Below, in pieces: positions 16,472-24,298 of a stretch of DNA of 64,000 nucleotides. Source of the DNA: CAVQXR01 sp046330455 (GTDB lineage Bacteria > Actinomycetota > Thermoleophilia > Gaiellales > Gaiellaceae); assembly GCA_046330455.1 (NCBI GenBank), contig JAXLSU010000005.1, forward strand, positions 157,680 to 221,679, in the 5' to 3' direction. Within the stretch, counting starts at the first letter, position 1. Each line of letters begins with the position of its first letter. The notes under the pieces were generated by a model, which made no database searches, was not told where the DNA came from, and saw only the letters and a list, made by a program, of their open reading frames with translations. The position numbers and the translations under genes are program-made.

Positions 16472-17320
16472 TCAGCCGCGGAGAGCCCGGATCCGCCGAG
16501 CGAGCCCCCCGAGCCCCCAGCCCTCGGCGAGGACGGCGCCCGCCTCCCAGTCGGGGTCGGCGTCCGGGACCGGCGGGAGCGGGGCGTCTGCCTGGAGCGA
16601 GGCGATCTGCCTGTAGGTGCGCAGCGCCGCCGCCTCGGCAGCGAACCGGCCGGCGGCGAGCGCGCCCTCGAGCGACCCGAACTCCCTGAGCACGGCGGCG
16701 GCCTTCACCGGGCCGACTCCGGAAGCACCGGGGATCCGGTCGGACGGATCGCCGCGGAGCGCGATGAAGTCGGCCACCTGGGACGGCTCGACGCCGTACC
16801 GCTCCCGAACCTCGGCCGGCCCGATCCGCTCGAGCCCGGAGCCGCCGCGGCCCGGGCGGACGATCGTCGTGCGGTCGCTCGCGAGCTGGAACAGATCCCG
16901 GTCGTTCGAGTAGACGAGCGTCGTGCCGCCCTCCGCCTCCTCGGCGCACACGGCAGCCGCGAGGAAGTCGTCGGCCTCGTAGCCCTCCTGCTTCGCCACG
17001 GGAAAGCCGAGCGTCCCGACCAGCTCCGGCAGGCGGTCGAGCTGGGACATGAACTCGTCGTCGCTCACGAAGTCGCGCCCGCTCTGGTAGGCCGGGAGCA
17101 GCCCCGAGCGGTAGGTCGGAAGCCGGGGGGTGTCGAACGCGACGAAGAGCGTTCGCGGCGAGAGCAGCTCCCAGAGCCGGAGCAGGATGTCGGTCGCCCC
17201 GACGACGAGGTTCGCAGGCTTCCCGTCCGCGTCCCGGATGGAGGCGGGGAGCGCATGGAAGGCCCGGTGGGCGGCATTGTCGCCATCGACGGCGAGCAGC
17301 GGTCTCGGGGCGGTGCTCAT
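16472..17320 (-). CDS. 5'-3' exonuclease (FEN/PolA-N-like)
   Basis: Stand-alone relative of the 5' nuclease domain of DNA polymerase I (282 aa). Metal-binding acidic residues are in LLAVDGDNAAHRAFHA (residues 8-23), VAFDTPR, EGYEADDFLA and YSNDRDLFQL. The helix-hairpin-helix DNA-binding segment is RGDPSDRIPGASGVGPVKAA. It likely removes RNA primers or 5' flaps. The ATG at 17320 is one base after the plsC-like stop, so the two genes are co-transcribed. No polymerase domain follows. Confidence 0.9.
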   Translation of the reverse strand: MSTAPRPLLAVDGDNAAHRAFHALPASIRDADGKPANLVVGATDILLRLWELLSPRTLFVAFDTPRLPTYRSGLLPAYQSGRDFVSDDEFMSQLDRLPELVGTLGFPVAKQEGYEADDFLAAAVCAEEAEGGTTLVYSNDRDLFQLASDRTTIVRPGRGGSGLERIGPAEVRERYGVEPSQVADFIALRGDPSDRIPGASGVGPVKAAAVLREFGSLEGALAAGRFAAEAAALRTYRQIASLQADAPLPPVPDADPDWEAGAVLAEGWGLGGLARRIRALRG

Positions 17321-17321
17321 G

Positions 17322-17960
17322 TCAGGCCCTGGCCGCCGCGAGCGCCGACTCGAGCCGCACGATCTCGGTCCATAGCCGCTCCGTCGCGATGCTCGCGGTC
17401 TCCGACGTTCGCCTGCCGGCGAGATCCTCGACCTCGATCGCCGGCCCGAACGCGACGGCGAGCGGCTGCAGGCGCGCGAGCCGGTCAGTACCGGCGATCG
17501 CCGCCGGGAGGAGCGGCACTCCGGCCGAGATCGCGATCCGCGCCGTTCCGGCATGCGGTGTCGCAACGTGCTTCTTGCGCAGCCCCTTGGCCCGCCGGGT
17601 CCCCTCCGGAAACATCGCCAGGACGCGGCCCGCGCGACAGAGCCCGATCGCGGTCCGCATCGCCTCGACGTCCGCCTCGCCGCGCCGGACCGGGAAGGCG
17701 CCCCCGGCCCGCAGCGCCGTTCGCAAGCCGGGCCACCACAGCTCCGACTTCGCCATGAAGTGGAGCTGGCGGGGCCAGAGGGCGATTCCGAGCGGCCACG
17801 GATCGACGTTCGAGATGTGATTCGCGGCGACGACGAAGCCGCCTGTCTCCGGGACGTGCTCGAGTCCGGTGACGTCGAGCCGATACACCCCGGTGACGAT
17901 GGGGCGGGATACGCACACGGCGAAGCGGTAGAACGGTGTGACGCTTTCGTCCCGGGACAT
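17322..17960 (-). CDS. 1-acyl-sn-glycerol-3-phosphate acyltransferase family (PlsC-like)
   Basis: Membrane-associated acyltransferase that adds the second acyl chain to lysophosphatidate or a related acceptor (212 aa). The catalytic NHxxxxD motif is NHISNVD (about residues 47-53). The acyl-glycerophosphate motif FPEGTRR is near 118, and the following VPLLPAAIAG is the family's motif IV. The ATG at 17960 is the likely start; a longer in-frame start would overlap topB. It is divergent from topB by 47 bases and is followed after one base by the exonuclease gene. Confidence 0.88.
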   Translation of the reverse strand: MSRDESVTPFYRFAVCVSRPIVTGVYRLDVTGLEHVPETGGFVVAANHISNVDPWPLGIALWPRQLHFMAKSELWWPGLRTALRAGGAFPVRRGEADVEAMRTAIGLCRAGRVLAMFPEGTRRAKGLRKKHVATPHAGTARIAISAGVPLLPAAIAGTDRLARLQPLAVAFGPAIEVEDLAGRRTSETASIATERLWTEIVRLESALAAARA

Positions 17961-18007
17961 CGGCAGGAGTATTGCGGCTCCGGGTGGATCGCTAAGGTAA
18001 ACGCGAC

Positions 18008-20215
18008 GTGAGCAAGACACTGGTCATCGCCGAGAAGCCGTCCGTCGGTCGCGACATCACGGCTGCGCTCCCGGGGAAGTTCGTGAAGGAGGACGGCTAC
18101 CTCGAGTCCGAGACGCACGTGGTCACGTGGGCGGTCGGTCACCTCGTCACGCTCGCGGAGCCCGAGGAGTACGACGACCGGTTCAAGCGGTGGCGGATGG
18201 CCGATCTGCCGATCGTCCCGGAGCCGTTCAAGCTCAGGCCGCGAGACGAGAAGTCGCGGAAGCAGCTACGGGTGATCCAGCAGCAGCTCGCCCGCAAGGA
18301 CGTCGACCGGGTGATCAACGCGTGCGACTCCGGTCGCGAGGGCGAGCTGATCTTCGCCTACGTGTACGAGCTGTCGCGCTCCAAGCTTCCCGTCGACCGG
18401 CTCTGGATCTCGAGCATGACGAAGAAGGCGATCCAGGAGGGGTTCGATCGTCTACGGCCCGGCGAGCAGATGGCCGCGCTCGAGCGGGCGGCGCGCTCTC
18501 GCTCCGAGGCCGACTGGCTCGTGGGGATGAACGCTACGCGGGCGGCGACGATCCGCCTCCGGATGGCATTCGACGGTGCCGTCTCGCTCGGGCGCGTCCA
18601 GACGCCGACGCTCGCGATCGTCGCCCGACGCGAGCTCGAGATCAGGCGCTTCGTCCCGGAGCCCTACTGGCTCGTCGAGGGAGCGTTCGAGGCGAGCGGC
18701 GAGCGGAGCTACGTCGGCCGCTACCTCGGCGGCAAGCGGATCGGCCTCGACGAGGCGACCGCGATCGTCCGCAGCTGCGAGGGACGGTCGGGGGAGATCA
18801 CGAAGCTCGAGAAGAAGGAGGAGCGCGAGATCCCGCAGCTCCTCTACGACCTCACCTCGCTCCAGCGCCACGCCAACACGCTGTACGGGTTCTCCGCCCG
18901 CCGGACGCTGGCCGCCGCGCAGCGCCTCTACGAGGAGCACAAGGCGATCACCTACCCACGCACGAACTCGCGGTTCCTGACGACAGAGCTCGTGCCGGAG
19001 CTTCGACCGACGGTCGAGCTCGTGGGCGAGAACGCCGCCTACGCGAAGGGCGCACGCTACGTGCTGGGGCTTTCCGAGCTCCCGCTCGGCCGCGTCGTCG
19101 ACGACACGAAGGTCGAGGATCACCACGCGATCGTCCCGACACGCTCCGAGCACAGGCTCGAGAAGATGAAGGAGGACGAGCTCCGGATCTTCGATCTCGT
19201 CGTCAAGCGGTTCCTCGCGATCTTCCACCCTGATGCGGTGTTCGAGCGCACCCGGATCGAGACGACCGTCGAGAGCTACGTGTTCCGGACGAGCGGGAAG
19301 GTCATGCTCGAGGCCGGGTGGAAGGCGCTGTACGGCCACGAGCCGGCGTCCGCGGCCGACGACGACGACTCGGGCGGTGACCAGTCGCTTCCGGCCCTGA
19401 GCGCGGGCGAGCAGGTCGAGGCACGCCGGATCCAGGCGCTCCGCAAGGAGACGCAGCCGCCCCGCCGCTTCTCCGACGCGTCGTTGCTGTCGGCGATGGA
19501 GACGGCCGGCAAGAGCATCGAGGACGAGAAGCTCCGCGAGGCGATGAAGGATTCGGGGATCGGGACGCCCGCCACCCGCGCGGCGATCATCGAGCGCCTG
19601 ATCGACGTCGGCTACCTCGAGCGTGACGGGCGGTCGCTCGTTGCCACGGAGAAGGGGATCCAGGTCATCTCCCTGCTCGGGGAGCATCCGCTCACCTCGC
19701 CGGAGCTGACCGGGGACTGGGAGCACCGGTTGTCGCTGATCGAGCACGACCAGGAGACCCCGGATGCGTTCATGACCGACATCAGGCGCTTCACGACCGA
19801 GACCGTCGCCGAGCTCGACAAGCTGAAGGACGTCCGGATCGAACGCGCCAACCTCGGGCCGTGCCCGGTCTGCGGGCGCGATGTGATCGAGAACCGCAAG
19901 GGCTACTCGTGCTGGACGAAGGACGATCCGGGTTGCGGATTCGTGATCTGGAAGAAGAAGGCGGGGAAGATCCTCCCGGTCGCCGTCGTCAAGGAGCTGA
20001 TGAAGAGCGGGAAGACGGAGAAGCAGGTCACCGGCTTCCGGGGGCGGTCCGGCCGTACGTTCAGGGCGAAGCTGCGCCTCGAGCAGAACGACGAGGGCAA
20101 GTGGCGGGTCGAGTTCGACGAGGAGTGGGCAACGCAGACCGGAACGGCGCCGCCGGCCGACGAGCAGCCGGAGGCGCCCGAGCCGGTGGGCGCCACGGCG
20201 ACCCGAGACGAGTGA
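18008..20215 (+). CDS. topB: DNA topoisomerase III-like type IA topoisomerase
   Basis: Type IA topoisomerase of 735 aa that relaxes negative supercoils and decatenates DNA. The Toprim domain has EKPSVGRDI and the acidic DSGREGE; the catalytic Tyr is in ITYPRTNSR (about residue 317). GIGTPATRAAIIERL is a family signature. A C-terminal cysteine segment (CPVCGRDV, later C residues) resembles the zinc-ribbon/YjdR-like tail, and the last 40 residues are acidic and Pro-rich. Topoisomerase III is often plasmid-borne in actinobacteria; here it is among housekeeping genes. GTG start, TAAGGT at 17993-17998. Confidence 0.9.
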   Translation: MSKTLVIAEKPSVGRDITAALPGKFVKEDGYLESETHVVTWAVGHLVTLAEPEEYDDRFKRWRMADLPIVPEPFKLRPRDEKSRKQLRVIQQQLARKDVDRVINACDSGREGELIFAYVYELSRSKLPVDRLWISSMTKKAIQEGFDRLRPGEQMAALERAARSRSEADWLVGMNATRAATIRLRMAFDGAVSLGRVQTPTLAIVARRELEIRRFVPEPYWLVEGAFEASGERSYVGRYLGGKRIGLDEATAIVRSCEGRSGEITKLEKKEEREIPQLLYDLTSLQRHANTLYGFSARRTLAAAQRLYEEHKAITYPRTNSRFLTTELVPELRPTVELVGENAAYAKGARYVLGLSELPLGRVVDDTKVEDHHAIVPTRSEHRLEKMKEDELRIFDLVVKRFLAIFHPDAVFERTRIETTVESYVFRTSGKVMLEAGWKALYGHEPASAADDDDSGGDQSLPALSAGEQVEARRIQALRKETQPPRRFSDASLLSAMETAGKSIEDEKLREAMKDSGIGTPATRAAIIERLIDVGYLERDGRSLVATEKGIQVISLLGEHPLTSPELTGDWEHRLSLIEHDQETPDAFMTDIRRFTTETVAELDKLKDVRIERANLGPCPVCGRDVIENRKGYSCWTKDDPGCGFVIWKKKAGKILPVAVVKELMKSGKTEKQVTGFRGRSGRTFRAKLRLEQNDEGKWRVEFDEEWATQTGTAPPADEQPEAPEPVGATATRDE

Positions 20216-20276
20216 TCACGGGCTGCGCCGACGCCCGTTCGTGACGTTTCCCGCCGCAGCCGTCTGACGGGTCGAG

Positions 20277-20282
20277 TACACT
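20277..20282 (+). promoter_or_regulatory. Possible -10 box (TACACT) for the sigma factor gene
   Basis: In the 275-bp gap between topB and the sigma factor gene, TACACT is the best TANNNT box on this strand. No good -35 hexamer lies 16-18 bases upstream. Use would leave an untranslated leader of about 200 bases, rich in short GC hairpins. Weak evidence only; nothing else is recognised in the gap. Confidence 0.3.
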
Positions 20283-20490
20283 CTTGCGCGCCATTCCGTG
20301 CGCGCACGTGACGCCTGCGCCGACACGGGAATAGCGTCGGGTCGCCCCTCGTTCGAGGGAGTAAGACAAGGAATGCCCCGGAACTGCACTCGTTCAGGGG
20401 AAGGATTGCCCCCGCAATCCGGTGAACCAGTGGCCCGCGGACGGCGATAAGTACGAGAAGAGCCGCGACGGATACGAGGTAAGGAGAGTC

Positions 20491-21540
20491 TTGCAGGAAC
20501 TGCTTGAGATCGATCAGGTTCGCTCTCTGCTCGAGAGCGCCGAGGAACGTGGGTTCGTCGAGCCGGTTGAGCTCGAGGCGCTGGTCACCGAGCTCGAGAT
20601 GAACGAGGACGAGCTGGCGCTGCTCGCGGGGGAGATCGAGGCGCTCGGCCTCGAGCTGCCCGCCATCCTGACCGTGGGCGACGAGGCCGACGAGGTTCCC
20701 GTGAGCGTCGAGCCCGTGCTCGGCGGCGGGGACTCGCTGCAGCTGTTCCTCGCCGACGTGGGCCGCCACAAGCTGCTCACCGCGGCCGAGGAGATCACGC
20801 TCGCGAAGCGCATCGAGACCGGCGACCGCCTTGCGAAGCGGCGGATGATCGAGTCGAACCTGCGGCTCGTCGTCTCGATCGCGAAGGGTTATCGCGGCCT
20901 CGGGGTGCCGTTCCTCGACCTGATCCAGGAGGGAACGCTCGGCCTGAACCGTGCCGTCGAGAAGTTCGACTGGCGTCGTGGGTTCAAGTTCTCGACCTAC
21001 GCGACCTGGTGGATCCGGCAGTCGGTTCAGCGAGCGGTGGCAAACCATGCGCGCACGATTCGCGTCCCCGTACACGTCGTCGAGCGCCAGCAGAAGCTCT
21101 TCCGGGCTGCGCGCCGCCTCGAGGCGGAGCTCGGCCGCGAGCCGACCCGGGAGGAGCTCGCCACGGCGACCGGCATTCCGATGCAGCACATCGAGGAGGC
21201 TCTCGGCGCCGCTCAGGCATCCGTGTCGCTGAATCAGTCCGTCGGTACCGACGACGAGGGCGAGCTGGGAGACCTGTTCGCCGACCGCGAGGCAGCCGAT
21301 CCGTTCGAGGAGGCCGAGGAGTCGCTGCGCAAGCAGGGCGTGCGCAAGGCGCTGGACGCGCTGCCCGAGCGGGAGCGACGGATCATCGAGCTGCGGTTCG
21401 GCTTCGAGGGCGACCCGTGGACGCTCGAGGCCATCGGCGCCGAGCTCGGGCTCACGCGTGAGCGCGTTCGCCAGCTCGAGGGCCAGGCTCTCGCGAGGCT
21501 GTCGGCGATCCGGGACCTCGTCTCGGTCGCTGCCGCGTAA
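20491..21540 (+). CDS. RpoD-family (sigma-70) RNA polymerase sigma factor
   Basis: Sigma-70 factor of group 1 or 2 (349 aa). A short region 1.1-like helix set is at 1-70. Region 1.2 has LQLFLADVGRHKLLT. Region 2 has VPFLDLIQEGTLGLNRAVEKF and KFSTYATWWIRQSVQRAV. Region 3 is complete, and region 4 has LPERERRIIELRFG and LGLTRERVRQLEGQAL. The TTG at 20491 is chosen because AAGGAG lies four bases before it; an earlier in-frame GTG at 20422 has no ribosome site. It could be the primary factor or a close paralogue; its lack of a long N-terminal domain favours a paralogue. Confidence 0.88.
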   Translation: MQELLEIDQVRSLLESAEERGFVEPVELEALVTELEMNEDELALLAGEIEALGLELPAILTVGDEADEVPVSVEPVLGGGDSLQLFLADVGRHKLLTAAEEITLAKRIETGDRLAKRRMIESNLRLVVSIAKGYRGLGVPFLDLIQEGTLGLNRAVEKFDWRRGFKFSTYATWWIRQSVQRAVANHARTIRVPVHVVERQQKLFRAARRLEAELGREPTREELATATGIPMQHIEEALGAAQASVSLNQSVGTDDEGELGDLFADREAADPFEEAEESLRKQGVRKALDALPERERRIIELRFGFEGDPWTLEAIGAELGLTRERVRQLEGQALARLSAIRDLVSVAAA

Positions 21541-21598
21541 CGTCCCGCTCGGTCACGGTTGACCAGGGGTCGGTAGCTCCGACCCCTAGAATGCCGCC

Positions 21599-22153
21599 GT
21601 GGAGCGGATCATCGATCTCCTGCGGGCCCGGCCCTCGCTGGCGCTCGCCGCCGTGCTCGTGCCGACCGTGGTCGTCACGGCCTTGTTTGCCTGGCAGGCG
21701 GTCGAGACGCAGTACGCGAAGAACTCACTCCAGGGTGGGTTGGACGGGGGAACGCTCGCGATCCAGGGCGACGTCGGCTCGGTCGTCGCCTTCGGAACGA
21801 CGTTCGTCAACGAGGGGGACATGACCCTGACGCTCGAGTCGGTGGGCCTCATCACCCCGACCGACGGGATCGAGCTCGCGGAGGCACGGGCGGGTGGCTC
21901 CGAGCCCGGCGCGACGTTCGTGAGCGCGGACGGGGTTCCTCCCGAGACGGCCGAGCTCGAGGGTTCCGAGGTCGCCCCGGGCGAGGCAGTCGGCGTCGTC
22001 GTCGGGGTCACGATCTCGCAGGAGGGCGACTCGCTCGGCTTCGACGGGCTGCGCATTCACTTCCGCGCGGGCGGCCGGGCCGGCGAGACGGTCGACTGGG
22101 GGCGTTTCGGCACGTGCGCACCGGCGCCGGGGTGCGACCCCGAGCCGAGCTAG
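21599..22153 (+). CDS. Membrane-anchored hypothetical protein
   Basis: Unrecognised 184-aa protein. A single hydrophobic segment (ALAAVLVPTVVVTALFAWQA, about residues 13-33) with positive residues before it suggests an N-terminal anchor with the rest outside. The outer part is rich in beta-type residues, has two Cys near the C-terminus and repeats of the type EVAPGEAVGVVVGVT, recalling beta-sandwich domains. GTG start; TAGAAT (21587-21592) is six bases upstream, so the mRNA is probably leaderless. Confidence 0.7.
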   Translation: MERIIDLLRARPSLALAAVLVPTVVVTALFAWQAVETQYAKNSLQGGLDGGTLAIQGDVGSVVAFGTTFVNEGDMTLTLESVGLITPTDGIELAEARAGGSEPGATFVSADGVPPETAELEGSEVAPGEAVGVVVGVTISQEGDSLGFDGLRIHFRAGGRAGETVDWGRFGTCAPAPGCDPEPS

Positions 22154-22320
22154 TGGATCATCAAGGCTCGCAAGCGGCCTGACGGCAACGCCCGGACGGG
22201 GGATTCGGTTGTCCCCCGCCGGGAACGGAAGGGGGATGACCGCGTCACCCGGAGACGGGGCAGGACGTTCCCCCGGAGTGGGGTACGCGGCCTACCGGAT
22301 TCGCACCGATCACCTTCACG

Positions 22321-22665
22321 ATGGATGCAGCAGAGCGCAGAGAGATCCTGGCCCGGTATCTGGATCACGCCCGCAGATTCGACGAGGCGGCGGCGCGCAG
22401 GAGCCGCGGGGTGGAGCAACCCACTCCCGGCGAGGTCGTCCCGTTCAGGGCTCCGACCAGGCGACACGAGCAGGAGCCGACGGCCCGCGAGAAGCAGGTG
22501 CTCCAGCTCATCTCCGACGGTCTCGTGAACCGCGAGATCGGAGAGGCGCTCTATCTCTCCGAGGAGACCGTCAAGTCGCACGTGCGCCACCTGCTCGCGA
22601 AGCTGCAGGCACGCAGCCGGGCCCACGCGGTCGCCGTCGGCTTCCGCCGCGGCTTGATCCAGTAG
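22321..22665 (+). CDS. Small LuxR-type HTH regulator
   Basis: Protein of 114 aa. The C-terminal 60 residues are a GerE/LuxR DNA-binding domain: TAREKQVLQLISDGLVNREIG, then LSEETVKSHVRHLLAKL. The N-terminal 50 residues are charged with no receiver or sensor domain, so it is a stand-alone binder. The TVKSH recognition helix is well preserved. No ribosome site is visible. It is the first of four signalling genes running to 27.2 kb, and a strong terminator follows at 22683. Confidence 0.78.
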   Translation: MDAAERREILARYLDHARRFDEAAARRSRGVEQPTPGEVVPFRAPTRRHEQEPTAREKQVLQLISDGLVNREIGEALYLSEETVKSHVRHLLAKLQARSRAHAVAVGFRRGLIQ

Positions 22666-22682
22666 GTGGTTCGAGGGACGAC

Positions 22683-22720
22683 ATGGGGGCGGCCCGTCAT
22701 GCCGCCCCCATACGTCTCTT
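22683..22720 (+). terminator. Intrinsic terminator-like hairpin
   Basis: A perfect 11-bp stem (22683-22693 and 22701-22711) with a 7-base loop lies 17 bases after the LuxR-type gene. It is followed by a T-rich ACGTCTCTT. The stem is very stable; the T tract is weak, as usual in high-GC genomes. Confidence 0.7.
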
Positions 22721-22858
22721 GAGTCCCGCATCCGGGCGACGTATCCCCCCGTCGGGTGATGCCGCGCTAGCCGGATGACCGCATGCTTCGAGCGGGCCCT
22801 ACCAGCCCCTGAGCATCTTACGCATGTGAGGGACTCCTCTCCCCCGAGAGATGACGGC

Positions 22859-24298
22859 ATGGCGAGTATACCCCTGTCCCCGGTGACGGGTCAACCGGCG
22901 CTCGCGGCGCTGCCCGGCGAAGGGTGCCCGGTCGACGCCGGGCAGCCCGCGGCGGACGCGCCCAATGGAGCACACATGTGGCTGTACCTCGCGGGCCTGC
23001 TGGCCGTCTGCGGGGCGATGGGTGCCGGCCTAGCGTCGGCCGGCCATGCGGCCGAGCCCCTCTGGCTGGTTCTCGGGCTCGGCGGCCTGGCGGCGCTCGC
23101 AGAACGAAGCGGGATCCGGCTGAGCCGCAACCTGCAGGTGTCGATCTCGCTGCTGCCCACCCTGTTTGCGGCCGTCGTGTTCGGGCCGGTCGCCGGGATG
23201 GTCGTCGGGGCCATGTCGATGCTGGGCGCCCTCGGTCGCCCGTACATGCGCTGGGCCGTCTACACCTGCACCGGCGGCCTCATCGGCGGCGGAGCAGGGC
23301 TCGCGGCCGCGGCCGCGGCCACCCTCGCCGATCCGGGCCTCGGCGGGCTGGCGCTGGCGACCGTGGCGGGCGTCGTCACGGCGCAGGCGCTCGATCTCGT
23401 GTTCTGCTCCTTCACGCTCCGGCTGCGGGGCACGCAGCCCGTCGGCGAGATGCTGCGAACGGTGATTCCTGTCCTGCCGACGGCGGCCCTGCTCTACACG
23501 GCGGTCGTGGGGCCGCTCGCGTTCGCCTATCTCGAGATCTCGCCCTGGAGCGTCGGCTTCTTCCTCCTCCCGGCCCTGGCGGCCCAGCGGCTGTTCGCGA
23601 TGTACCAGGCCCAGCGAGAGCTCGCCGACGATCTCGCCGTCGTCAACGACAAGCTCGAACGGGCCAACCTGTCGTTTGCGAGCGCGCTCGTGACCACCCT
23701 CGATGCCCGGGATCGATACACGGCCGGTCACTCGGCCGCGGTCGCCGTCTACTCGCGGGACATCGCGGCCGAGCTCGGCATGACGCCGGAGGAGCAGCAG
23801 ACGATCCATCTCGCCGGGCTCCTGCACGACATCGGCAAGATCGGCGTGACGCCCGGGATCCTCGAGAAGCCGGGCCCGCTCACCCTGGCCGAGCGCCGCA
23901 AGATGGAGGAGCACTCGGCGATCGGCGAGCGGATCCTCGCCAACGTGGAGGCCTACGCGGAGATCGCGCGCATCGTCCGTCATCACCACGAGCGAATCGA
24001 TGGGCGAGGCTACCCCGACGGGATCACGGCCGACGAGATCCCGCTCGTCTCCCGGATCATCTGCGTCGCCGATGCCTACAACGCGATGACGTCGGACCGG
24101 CCGTACCGGGACGCCATGCCGAGTCACGTGGCGCGCGAGCGCCTTCTCCAGGCTGCAGGGTCGCAGTTCGACGCCGCGGTCGTCGAGGCGTTCGTCGCCG
24201 TGCTCCTCCGCGCGCCGGAGAGCTACTCGACGGGCGCCACCGCGGACTTCGCGGTCGAGGCCCAGGCTCATCCGGAGCTGCGGGCGATCGCGGCCTAG
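22859..24298 (+). CDS. Membrane HD-GYP-domain c-di-GMP phosphodiesterase
   Basis: About 479-aa membrane protein. The N-terminal half has 7-8 hydrophobic segments (from about residue 40 to 250), forming an integral membrane sensor. The C-terminal half is an HD-GYP domain: HD in LLHDIGKIG, then HHERIDGRGYPDGI containing the GYP motif and DAYNAMTSDRPYR. HD-GYP enzymes hydrolyse c-di-GMP to GMP. Start uncertain: ATG at 22775 is also open and the one at 22859 has only a weak GAGAG site. It ends exactly at the stop of the convergent regulator gene. Confidence 0.88.
   Translation: MASIPLSPVTGQPALAALPGEGCPVDAGQPAADAPNGAHMWLYLAGLLAVCGAMGAGLASAGHAAEPLWLVLGLGGLAALAERSGIRLSRNLQVSISLLPTLFAAVVFGPVAGMVVGAMSMLGALGRPYMRWAVYTCTGGLIGGGAGLAAAAAATLADPGLGGLALATVAGVVTAQALDLVFCSFTLRLRGTQPVGEMLRTVIPVLPTAALLYTAVVGPLAFAYLEISPWSVGFFLLPALAAQRLFAMYQAQRELADDLAVVNDKLERANLSFASALVTTLDARDRYTAGHSAAVAVYSRDIAAELGMTPEEQQTIHLAGLLHDIGKIGVTPGILEKPGPLTLAERRKMEEHSAIGERILANVEAYAEIARIVRHHHERIDGRGYPDGITADEIPLVSRIICVADAYNAMTSDRPYRDAMPSHVARERLLQAAGSQFDAAVVEAFVAVLLRAPESYSTGATADFAVEAQAHPELRAIAA

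Noticed and set aside
21559..21592. TTGACC and TAGAAT as a -35/-10 pair before the 21599 gene
   Set aside because: The spacing is 22 bases, too long for a standard promoter; the -10 box alone with a leaderless start is preferred.
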